From Agaricus subrufescens (lineage: Eukaryota > Basidiomycota > Agaricomycetes > Agaricales > Agaricaceae): a DNA stretch of 64,000 nt. Below the pieces are notes generated by a model. That model saw only the letters and a list, made by a program, of their open reading frames with translations, was not told where the DNA came from and made no database searches. How positions within the stretch are numbered: position 1 is the stretch's first letter; every line of letters begins with the position of its first letter. Shown in pieces: positions 26,774 through 38,000 of the stretch. The DNA lies in contig CM057058.1 in the NCBI GenBank assembly GCA_029945375.1, positions 806,001-870,000 of the forward strand, written 5' to 3'. The position numbers and the translations under genes are program-made.

Positions 26774-29204
26774 TTACTCAGGATACGGAATGATGTAGTA
26801 CTTGAAATCCTGATATTCGACAGGTCCTTCACTTTTCAGAACATGGCGAAAGCCTGCAACCCGCCCTTTACGTAAAGCTCCAAAGATGGTAACATCCAGG
26901 TCCGGTAGACGCTCCTGAAGGGATTCCAATTCAGACACAAAGGTCTTCAATTCAGTACTAGAACGTGGCTGTAACACATATTCAGGTAAAAATCAGCAAC
27001 CAGTACAACGGAGTACACTCACGCGGGCCAGTACCCAGTCATCTAGGGCAAGTTTGTGTTTTCTTCCATAATAAGCGCATGCAGGACTCATCTTTTCCCA
27101 ATCGAGGTTCGCAAACTTGAGGGATTTAAGCGGTACTTGGCGGAAAAGTTCGGTATCGTTGATGTGGCTCTTATGGTTCTGTAGAAACGTTGGCAATCCA
27201 AGTTATGGATGTGAGTCAGAGTTACTTTACCGTTAGAGTGTTAACGAAGTGTGGCAAGTCGTCCGCATCGAAAGAGTAGCATAGTTTTATCATGTGAACC
27301 TGGCAAAGTTGCGTACGTAGTACAGGGTCCCCACCAAGGCTGTAGAATAGCACTAATGTTGTTAAACAACTGACGAAATCACGGAAGAATTTTGCATTGA
27401 ATTTCGCGATAGCTTTCGACGGAGTCTTGTTATCCCACTTCGCACAATACTGATTCCACGCGGATTCTGCTGTCCCTGCAAGTAACGTAACGTCATTTCT
27501 TGCCGATGATACCAGAAAGTGAACATACCGATGCCTCCACTACATTCATTCCATATGTCAAACACGTGCACCAGTATATCGGCTCTAACATCTTTAGGTT
27601 CACCAACATGGAAATCCCCAGATCTGGTTGGATCCTTGAGAAAATCGGCGAACGATGCATGGAGAAACATTAAGCCCTTCTTATGGGCGACCTTCCAATC
27701 AGGTACTCCGAGTGTCGAATGGCATTTGAGCAAGCACGTGTATATTACGTGGGGAGCGAGGCCCAAGAGGATGGCCATCCCTCTGAGCGTTTGAAGACTC
27801 TGGCGTAAGTCATAAAAGCCATACTGGTTAGCATGAATGTGGTCCGCATGAATGGTGTAGCTGAGCAATCGTTTCGTTGATAGCCAGTGGGTCGATGGAA
27901 TTGAAGAGAGGATTTCCTTGTAGAGCGCGTCCAAATGAACAAACGGATTATCTTTTGTTGGAACTACATTGGAACGGTCAATGATGGACAACAGAATCTC
28001 AAGGCGCGAGGCAGGATCAGAGTGAGCGGGATCTCTGATGAACTGCATTGTTACTTCAGCATAAACGAAAAGGCCCGAGGCAGCGGCGGTGAGCTTCAGA
28101 AAATCTGTGCCGCTAGGCCAGTCGCTGGGAACGGACTGCCGGTATTTCTTCCGAGTCGCCTCGAATTGAGATCGTAAAAATCGCTCAACGTCTCCGCAGG
28201 CCTCAGTAGAGTCAATCGGAATATATTCCGACCAGTAACTTTGATATGCGTCATCTGTAAACACGTTGGATATGTGTGGTTCCGGGCGACTCGCGATTAG
28301 CCAGACAAGAGGGGCATCCCGATGCTCATGAGCAAAGGCGACGATGAGCTGAATGATTTCGCATTGTGCATCCTCTCCATCGAGTTCGTCAAGCCCATCC
28401 AGTAGTATACCCCATCGATTGCCACCGGCTCCGATTCTCTTCTCCACAAACGGCTCGACAATAAACGCGGCAAACTGCGCCGCCATTCCTCTACTTGGCA
28501 ACTCGGGATCAACGCTGAGCCGTTCAGTAATGAAATTACGGTACGCCTCAATTCGGATAGACAGCTGATATGCGATAGTGACGAAAATGCGATGTGGGTT
28601 GTTGCGTCTGTTTGGTCGAGATATAAAAACAGACGCTCCGAGATTGTGGGTCTTGGCAAGGTATTCGGCGAATGTTTGAACGACAGCCGACTTTCCTATT
28701 CCAGCAGGGCCTGTTATCCATAAGAGCATTTCTTCCTGTGCCTGGCCATTAAACCAGGTGGTAATTCGGGCAATCAGCTTGACCCTAGTGTCAGGATGGC
28801 AGCGTGGAGGCGGGTCTCGAGCCGAATCATCATGGGCTGCGCCACGGATGATGAACTGTGAAAGCAAATTCATAACTAATAAAGGAAGAGGTGAGCTCTC
28901 TGTGGGAAGAGGAATACGATGTCGCTCACTTTGTGATACAAGATTTCTATCTCCTTGGCCATCCTGCCTCGTCACGACATTTCCAGTCCCAGATACATGA
29001 AAAGAATTATTGATTTCATAGTGGTTTGTTGTGAAGGAGCCAACAGTTGGAGGCCGGGGACCTAAGTGTGCGTTTCCTCTAGTTGTTTCGCTTTTGAGAT
29101 TCCACTAAACGCTCACCATCAGGCGTATGGTAAATCTCACGCTTAGGAGGGAATAAATTGGATATCCACTCCTTAACCTTATTTCTTTTCTTCCCGGGAG
29201 TCAT
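26774..29204 (-). CDS. NACHT NTPase (compact NLR-like protein), copy c
   Basis: Six exons on the minus strand: 29117-29204, 28930-29061, 27529-28875, 27231-27475, 27023-27178, 26774-26968. They total 2163 nt (720 aa), all phases agreeing. The N-terminus MTPGKKRNKVKEWISNLFPP is basic and amphipathic-looking. Exon 2 carries NNSFHVSGTGNVVTRQDGQG. The large exon holds NACHT: P-loop GPAGIGKSAVV, Walker B WGILLDGLDELD and sensor LIASRPEPHI. A helical region (HMIKLCYSFDADDL) and a C-terminal block (DLDVTIFGALRKGRVAGFR, end YYIIPYPE) follow. The intron after exon 2 is in frame and free of stops, so it reads through as an alternative open frame; the spliced form matches copies b and d. Intact. The exon layout is identical to b and d, showing recent duplication. 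Confidence 0.87.
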
Positions 29205-30382
29205 CTGGTGTAGAGAGGGAATGGCGGTAGTGGGAAGAAGGAAGCCCTATTTCCAGGCACTGCATCAATATGATGTTCCCACGGAGGCTCTCGGCAATGT
29301 CCTCCGAGGTATCATGACCTTTGCAATGCCAAGGATTCGTGTTATGTACGTCAAGAATAGCTCAATAACTGGGGACTCTCATAGAATTTTGTTTGACGAG
29401 GAACAAACTCATTGAGTCCTAACGCCGAGATTGAATGACCATGTGGTGAACAAGAGGAGTTGGGCCGATTTAGATTTCGCCCCATCCCAAGTATTTGCGC
29501 AATGGATTCAATGTATATATGATATGGAGAGGTGAGTTCCAACTAGCTGCTCTTCTCTGTGTAACGGAGCACTGTACCTGATGTAGTCTAGGAGCTTGAT
29601 AAATACAGTTTATGATGCTTCGATTGACGCCTCACTATAGACTCAGGCTGGCTGCCCGTTCTGAAGATGCAAAACTAGTCGAGTCGTATGACTTCCCACT
29701 GTGCCCGTTTCTCCGTGTCTCAATGCTTTTTGTCCTCTTTCCGGCATTACTTCGGGTATGGGTGTTAGTGTGGGCTTCTGATATCTGGGGTTGACGGTTC
29801 CGTAAGCGTTCAGAAGCTCCCATTTTGAATCAGAAAAAAAAACACAGAGCAACATTTTTCAATTCCACCTTCTCTGACGGAGGAAATGCGAAGATTACAT
29901 CCTGAACTTGGTCGCTGCTGCCAAAATCTCGGGTCCGCATGCTTTCACATGGTACATCATATATGGTTCTCATTCTACTCCACTTGAACCCCTGCTGCGA
30001 CGGCCCGGGGCTTTTATCGAGTTATACCCGGACCGAACAGACTGACCTTCACTATCGACATTTGCATCACAACGTCGCTTTTTGTACTTACACGATACAC
30101 AAATTTGAACCTGCAATTGCCTTTACAGGGGTGTAACACCGACTACCTGTGAAAGCTGGATTGACGATCGCACAACGAATCCTGTCTATAGGAGTTCTAG
30201 ATATCTTACAGATATCGTCAATGGCGCATGTTCTCCGGCAGAAGCTTTGTTCAAATGTTCAACGCACAGTCCTCGGAAAAAATTGTCCACCAGAACCGTG
30301 CTTCTACTTCAGAGCAATCGCCTTTCAGGTTTTATAAACTGCCTCAAGATCGCGTTTCCAGGCTTGTCTTATCGTCTCCGAC
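29205..30382. other. Intergenic region between NACHT copy c and the esterase gene
   Basis: About 1.2 kb between divergently oriented genes. No coding family recognised. It should contain the promoters of both neighbours. Confidence 0.4.
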
Positions 30383-31643
30383 ATGTTATTCTTATTGAAA
30401 AACTTGGCATTGCTAGCCGGGGTCACAGCGGGGGTCCACGCTTCCGTGAACACTTTGCAACAACAAACTGGGAACTGGGGCGCAAACCCCACAAATGTTG
30501 GTTTCTACTACTACAAACCACCCTACTTAATCCCGAATCCTGCCCTCGTTGTGGCAATACACTACTGTACGGGTACGGCCCAAGCGTTCTACTCTGGCAC
30601 CGGATATGCCAACTTGGCCGACAAATTTGGGTCGTTCGTTGTCATCTATCCTGATGCTCCCGACCCAGGAGGATGCTGGGATGTTCACACCAACGCTACA
30701 CTTACCCATGACGCCGGAGGGGATTCACTTGCCATTGCCAATATGGTTCGCTTCGCAATTTCTAGCTGGGGAGTAGATGCAAGGCGCGTTTATATGACGG
30801 GAATCTCATCGGGAGGTATGATGACCAACGTACTTGCTGGCGCATACCCCGATCTATTTGTGGCTGGTTCGGCGTGGGCTGGCGTTCCTTATGGCTGCTT
30901 TGGTGGCCCAGACTTATGGAATACTCCCTGTGCCACTGGACAGATTACGCAGACCGCACAACAGTGGGTGAGTATATTTTCTCCAATGCAAATTCAGTTT
31001 ACCTGAGGGCCTTTTACCGATCAGGGGGACGAAGTACGCTCCGGCTACCCAGGTTATACTGGGCCCCGCCCCAAATTACAGATATGGCAAGGAACTCTGT
31101 TCGTGGCTCTTTGAGTACCATCAAAAGATACTTATCTTACATGTCCATGTCAGCGATACCACTCTCAATTATCACAATTTCGGAGAGGGGATCAAACAGT
31201 GGACCAATGTATTTGGCTACTCCGCGACTCCGACAGAGGTCGACACAAACTGGCCCTTGTCCAATTGGACTCGGAGCATATACGGACCTAATTTCCAGGC
31301 CATAAGCGCTGCTGGTGTAGACCACAACATCCCAATACAAGCTAATCAAGTCCTTGAATGGTTCGGAATCACTCCGAGCGGAACTTCTCCTCCAAGTACT
31401 ACTACCGTGGGCCAGCCAGTCCAAGAACACTGGGGTCAATGTGGCGGGTAGGCAACCTTTCTCAGTAATAAATCTTTCGACGTCATGGAACTGACGACTC
31501 TAATAGAATTGGATGGACAGGACCTGTCATCTGTGTATCCGGCACTACCTGTACAGTGATGAACCCATGGTTCTCTCAGGTACTTACCCTGTCTCTTTCC
31601 GAGTCTTTACGCAGAAAGCTAATTCTGTGTGTAGTGCATATGA
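30383..31643 (+). CDS. Secreted CE1-family acetylxylan/feruloyl esterase with C-terminal CBM1
   Basis: Five exons: 30383-30967, 31025-31098, 31154-31447, 31507-31579, 31635-31643. They total 1035 nt (344 aa), phases consistent. A signal peptide (MLFLLKNLALLAGVTAGVHA) precedes a polyhydroxybutyrate-depolymerase-like esterase domain with the nucleophile elbow GISSGGM, an AIHYCTG oxyanion-region block, PDAPDPGGCWD and a candidate catalytic His in AAGVDHNIP. A short Ser/Thr/Pro linker leads to a complete fungal cellulose-binding module 1 (HWGQCGGIGWTGPVICVSG, then TTCTVMNPWFSQC), whose last codons lie on a 9-nt terminal exon ending TGA. Family members deacetylate xylan or release ferulate outside the cell during plant cell-wall breakdown. 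It lies, oppositely oriented, between two NACHT genes. Confidence 0.93.
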
Positions 31644-31963
31644 GCCTGCCGCTGAGTAAAATTTGTGGTTATATTACGTTGTGTCTACCATGTCCAGTAC
31701 AACCATGTCTCTTATTGTTACGGGACATTGTTTCATTTGAAAGAAAATGCATTTTCGGTCTTACGCGTCTTAATCATCTTTGGATGAGTCGACCACAAGC
31801 AGATCACAAAATTGACAACCTGAGGACAGCTTTTGTTCTTCAAAAAGGGTTCTGAAAGGTGTAGCATTTAACTTACGCTTATCTTGAGATGTATGTATTA
31901 TACAATAATCACGCATGTTTGTATAAACTTAAGAGGTCCAGCATAGAAGATATTTATGTAAGA

Positions 31964-34380
31964 CTACTCGGGATACGGAATGGTATACCTACGAGGTATC
32001 CCATCATCCAGACAATGACGAAAGGCCGCGATTCTGCCCTCGCGTACTCCCCCAAGGATAACGACTTTGAGTTCCGGTAAACGCTCCTGAAGAGCCACTA
32101 CCTCAGATACAAATGTTTCCAAGTCACTGCTACAACGTGGCTACAGCAGTATCAAGGCAGCAAATAATCAGGCGTATTTCAAAACCAAGGTAACTGCGCA
32201 CTCACTCGGCATAATATCCAGGTCTCTGCCTGATTCTCACTCTCCCCGGCTTCTCTTCCATAATGAGCCCGCGCAGGACTCATCTCAACTAAATCGAGGT
32301 GCTCGAACCTAAGGTCTTTCAACTGGACTTCTCGAAAAAGTTCAGGGTCATTGATATCGCTCTTGGCACTCTGATAAGACGTTGAGAACCGAAATTACGA
32401 ATGAGGGGTTTAGAGCACTCTACCATCACGGCATTCACAAAATTACCCAAGTCGTAAGCGTTAAAGGAATAGCATAGCTTGATCATATGAACCTCGCGCA
32501 ACCGCGCATATGGTACAAGATCTTTCACTCGTTGATGTAGATGATGATCCACTAATTGCATTAGCCAGGCAATAATGTCATGGAAAACCTCTTCGTGAAA
32601 TTCTTTGATGGTGTTCGGCTGCGTCTCGTCGTCCCACTTTGAACAGTATTGATGCCAGGTAGATTTCAGAGACAGGCAACCTAGCATAGCATCCATTTCT
32701 GTTATCAAGATTAGGAGGTCGTACATACCTGTGCCTCTACTGATTTGGTTCCAGATATCGAACACGCGCAACGTGGCATAGCTTCTGATATCTTTAACAT
32801 CACCAACATGAAAATCTCCGGATCTGTTACAATCCTCAAGAAAGTCGGAAAACGATTGATGAAGGAAAGTTAAATTTTGCTGATGAGCGACTTTCCAATC
32901 GGGTACCCGAACTGTTGAATGGCACCTGAGTAAACATGCATAAATGACATGGGGAGGGAGGCCAAAGAGGATGGCTGTTCCTCTGAGTGTTCGGAAACTA
33001 TGTCCTAATTGTACGTCTCCAATACCACAAATGATGTAGCTGAGCAATTGTTTTGTTGATGACCACTGTGTTGATGGGATTGAGGAAAGAATTTCCCTGT
33101 AAAGGGCGTCCAAATGCGCAAACGGATTGTCCTTGGTTGAAGAAGCATTAGAACGATCAATGATCGATGAGACAAGCTCAAGGCGTGCTGCAGGGTCTGC
33201 ATGTGTCGGAGATTTGATGAATTCCATTACAACTTGAGCGTAGACAAAAAGACCGGAGGCTGCAACAGCGACCTTCAGTAAGTCTGTTTCGCTAGGCCAG
33301 TCCCGTGGAACGCATTGTCGATATTTCTTCTGCGTCGTTTCGAAGCTCGATCGCAAGAAGCGCTCCACATCCTCGCAAGACTCAGTAGAGTCGATTGGGA
33401 TGTACTCCGACCAGTAGCTCTGGTTCACGTCGTCGGAAAATGTGTTGGATATATGTGGCTCCGGACGGCTCGCGATGATCCAGACGAGAGGGGTGTCACG
33501 ATGGTCGTGACTAAAGGTGGTGATGAGTCGGATGACTGCGTACTGTGCATCTTCTCCATCGAGCTCGTCAAGTCCATCCAATAGTATACCCCATCTTTTA
33601 CCACTACCCGCTCCGATCCTCTTCTCCACGAATGGCTCAATTATGAATGCCACAAACTGCGCTGTCATCTCCCTGTCTAACAGCTCAGGGTCTATGCTGA
33701 GCTTTTCAGTAATAAAATTGCGGTACGCTTCGACCTGAATACATAGTTGGTATGCAACGGTCACAAAGATGCCATGGGGGTCATTGCGTCTGTTCGGTCT
33801 GGAAATGAATATACACGCCCCGAGCTGGTGGTTTTTGGCAAGGTACTCGGCGAAAGTCTGAACAATTGCTGATTTTCCAACGCCTGCAGGGCCTGTTAAC
33901 CACAACAGCAACTCTTTTTGTGCTTCGCCGTTGAACCAAGTCGTAATTTGGTCGATTAACTTAAGGCGAGTGTTGGCATCGCAGCGCGGAGGGGGGTACC
34001 GGGCAGAATCGTTGTGTGCTGCGCCGCGAATGATATATTGCAAAAGCAAAGTCATACCTAGGTGATATGAGCGCGAGTAATGGAAAGAGGTACCACCTAC
34101 CTTGCGACACGAAGTTACGATCTCCTTGACCATCCTGCCTCATCACTGTATTTCCGACGCCTTGCACGTAGATAGCATTATTGACTTCAACGAAATGATT
34201 GTTTGCGGAGGAACCGCCGGGCATTTGAGGAGCTGTGTGGTTTCCATCCAGTTCTGTCATTGCATCCCTTGTAGCATTATCAAGAGACTAACCATCTTGC
34301 GTATAGTCAGTCTTTTCAACAGGAACCAAGAAACCCGAGAACCATTGTTGAAGCCGATTACCTTTCTTCCTGTGGGTCAT
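31964..34380 (-). CDS. NACHT NTPase (compact NLR-like protein), copy d
   Basis: Six exons on the minus strand: 34293-34380, 34101-34232, 32729-34057, 32424-32680, 32206-32370, 31964-32140. They total 2148 nt (715 aa), in phase. The N-terminus MTHRKKGNRLQQWFSGFLVP is the most diverged of the family. The motif exon reads NNAIYVQGVGNTVMRQDGQG; its VQGVGN core is the closest of the four copies to the RHIM-like pattern V/I-Q-x-G-x-x-N. NACHT motifs are complete: GPAGVGKSAIV, WGILLDGLDELD, IIASRPEPHI. The helical region (HMIKLCYSFNAYDL) and C-terminal block (LKVVILGGVREGRIAAFRHC, end YTIPYPE) are conserved. The fourth exon is slightly longer than in b and c, and one intron is again stop-free. Intact. 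Confidence 0.86.
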
Positions 34381-35079
34381 AGAACAGAGGGAGGGGAATG
34401 TACGCGGTAGTCGGAGGGAATTGCCTCCGGTGGCGGTGTTCTTCATTAACAGCGCGAAGTTGACAATAATAGTCACGATCAAAAGTAATCATGATTCTTA
34501 TTATCGTGATAACCATACACCCACTAACTTGCCTTCTGACTGAATAGATAGTGATAATAGAAAGTTATCATTGTGATAGAATCAGGGAGGTATCTCTGTC
34601 TCGATATAAGTGGGGGTCGAATGAACTTTGTCGCGCCAATGTGTTTCCAAAATTCGGTGGTGCGAAAACTGTTGTAAGTACCAGCCCTCATAATCCAGTA
34701 TACCCTATTTAATGACAGTAGATTCCGTTTTATACCAATCCGATTGGAAGGCAAGTTAATGAGTGCATGCTTGTCGCGATAATAATATTAGGCATATATG
34801 ATCGTATGTCATGATTCGCGTCTCTTGCTACATGGGATTAGCATAACCCCTGACCGTGTTCCCTTGCACTCCCAACTTCGAGTGCGATTTTCGTAAAGTG
34901 GGTGTTGAAACTATGCAATTTCCGTTGTTAGCTGACTTCCGCCTTCATGCTAAGTATCGCCATTCTGTTTTAGTGTAGAAGAAAGGGCTTTGAAAGATTT
35001 TTTTAATGCCATCAACTGTGCTTCTATTGCAGCAACCTCCCTCAATAGAAAGGGATTATGAGTAATATTAGTAAATAGA
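34381..35079. other. Intergenic region between NACHT copy d and URB1
   Basis: About 700 bp, AT-rich, with short imperfect palindromes near 34490-34590 (repeats of the TTATCATTGTGATA type). No coding family seen. Confidence 0.35.
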
Positions 35080-38000
35080 TTACTTTTGCAGTGACCGTAC
35101 AACCTCTTTTCTCACCCAGCCGACTTCTATAGGTTTCGAACTCCCGTGAAGTTGGCTGGCCAACAATTGATAGGTTAAAACATCCCATGAAGGTAGCTTG
35201 CGACTACATTTCATAGTAATCCTCCATAACAATACCACACAATCCAACCAACTGCAACGGGAATACGATCCGTCGGCAGATCCATCCATGGCATAACTAG
35301 GAGTAAGGCCAGGAAATTTAAGGTACTGCGCGACGCAGGGGTCGCAGACGGTGCCATGTAAGGGAGCCAAGCGTGAAAGAACTTCGGTCGCAAGAGAAAT
35401 GGTCTCTTCCATTTCCGCTGTCACTGATGCAGAAGATTGGTCAAGCCTGAAAATGATTGGAGCTAAAAGTGTAACAATGCGGCCATCATTTGCTAAAGAG
35501 TCTTAGTCAAGGCTCCTTACAAAGGCTGAACACTTACATCGGGATAGCAACATTTCGAAGGAACGACAGATACTAGCCCTCCATATCCCCTTCAATGACG
35601 AGTCGAGCTTGGAGTGATCTGTAATGAGAACAATATTTCCCAATATCTTCGCCCATTTGATGTCCTCACCGTCCTTCATTTCCGCTAATTGCATTTCAAG
35701 CCAAGCAAGGAATGACGACTTGATAAGCATCGACATTGTCGCTTGACGATGACACGTCAAGTTGGCAATGACCTGTTATATCGGGAGCATAAAACTTGGA
35801 TCAATTGAAAGAATCTTGAATCATGACTTACCTCAAAGATTCCCCTACGCAATACCGGGTCTGAATTCGAGCTTTGAAAGAGGCTAGCTACTAAATCCCA
35901 GGTATGTCTCCTTTTTAGGACTTTCCAGTCATCTGATCCAGCCATACCATCTGCAAGGAAACGAATCATCCAAGCCCGGTCCTTCTTCCACTCGTCGGTA
36001 TGGCTATAAAGCATGCCGTAAAGCATAGGAACATCACCGGCATCTAGCTCTGGTCGCTGAAGGAGGAATCGCGAGGTAAGAGGATAGATGAAATTTGATG
36101 GGTAGAAAATACCACGCAGCGCGTGTGCTAGAATGAGTGTTGAATATGACGGTAAACGACGTAGCACGCCACCGACGGAAGTATGCAAATTGAGTTCCCT
36201 GAGAAGACTGATAATATATGATACGTGGGCTCGCTCTTGAAATTCCAGCCCCTGAAGGAACCTCAGCTATGTAAAGGAAACGATGGAAAAGATTACTCAC
36301 TTCAATAGACTTGGAAAATGATGCAATGAGAGAAATACCCAACTCTCTGACCAACTTATCCTTTGACGACAACGACCGTACACATAGGCCCACAACATTA
36401 GTTCTCAACAACTCAATCCAGCCGAACGGGGTAGTTGGATGAGATTCGGACAAGACTATATGGGTAAGTAGCATCAAAAAGATGGGGTCGTATAATTGGG
36501 TATCATGACGACTTGAGTGTACCACGTGGACTGATAGTTTTCTCCATTTGGGAAAGTGCAGAGTCGTTCGAAAAACCTTAATTGTGTCAAGAGATAATAG
36601 CGCTTCAAGTGGGGAGGAACATGTGACTTCTTTGGAAGACGACCATCGATTGAACAATGGAGCCAATGAAATCTTGCGTTGTACTTCAAAAGATTGGAAG
36701 ATAGCAAACAATTTCAAGTCTCCCTGTGATAATGTTCCACGATAGACCGAAAGAAGAGGCTCGACTTGTGTGATTTGACAAGTGTTTGTCGGATGAAGGT
36801 TATAGAGTGTGTGTAAAAGGTCGATAATGTGAGAACGAGAGTTCGGCTCCGATGTATTGCCGTTGATTAATTTGTAGAAATGGGGATGGTTGAGAATGCT
36901 TTGAATGAATCGATTGACAGCGGCAGGCTGAACATTTTAAGGTCAGCATCCGACACAGTCTTCTTCAGACTAAGGGATCGACACACCTTCAGATGCGTCC
37001 TATTAATACATTCAATAGCGAGCCCCACGGGCGAAGATTGAGAGAGATGGTGCTGTATAATTACTCCCAGCGCGGTTTCAACGTGATGTCCCTTGATTGT
37101 GTGACATGATCGGACGAGGTTGCCTAAACATTTATCAGTGGCGAGCACCGTGCGCGACTCCGACAAACTTACCAGTAACAGTAATAAGTTGTGAGGTATA
37201 CGGACAGAGTGTCACATCCCCAGCAAGTTTGTCTATCAACCGTTGCAATATCCAGTCCTGTACAATAGGAGCAACTTCTGGGCGCAAGCCAAGCCGGACA
37301 ACTTCCAAGGTGGGCTGACTACGCAAATGTTCATCCACTTGTTGTTTTATGACACAAATCAACTCCTCGGAGCGACCAGCAAAAACTTCGAGCGCCAGCT
37401 CCATGCACGATGCAGACACCAGCCGTATCGAAGGGTCAATGTCAGAGTCGAAACAAAGTGCGGCGATTCTGGGAAAATGCGGCATCCAAACCTCTGGAGT
37501 TAATAAATCCATATTCGGCGACAAACAATTATAGATATCCAGGGCGGCTTGAACAATGACAGCGAAAGGGTCGCTCGGACGTGACGAACAACTTTCCGAA
37601 CCGAGCCACCTCTCAAACTGTCGGGGATCACTTCCCTGTTTATAGAGAATACTAGAAATGATCGTGGGAGTTGAAGGCGTCCATGAATTTGAGTAGAGAA
37701 AATCGTCAAGGGGGATGTCACATATCAAGGGTTGAGCTCTACGAGCCCAACACGTCTTCGCTTGTTCGGTGAGCTCCGCGAACGAAGAGGGCCCTTGATA
37801 TTCCACACCCACACGCTGATGAGGGGAGTAGCCGAGAGGAAGTGTTGAATCAATAGCTAGAAGTAGTAATTCCTCCACCACATCCCTTCCGGGAAGATGC
37901 CTTCGCGCCCGAAGAAGTTGAGGAATGCGCTCGCAAAGCGCATTTCGGTTGACCGCACTATTCTCAAGTGAGAGGTGGATCACGACAACAATAGATTGAA

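Noticed and set aside
28918..28975. Treating the stop-free stretch before the large NACHT exon of copy c as coding
   Set aside because: Copies b and d show GT-AG introns at the equivalent place, and in copy c GTGAGC...TTAG splices in the same phase, so the open read-through is probably incidental.
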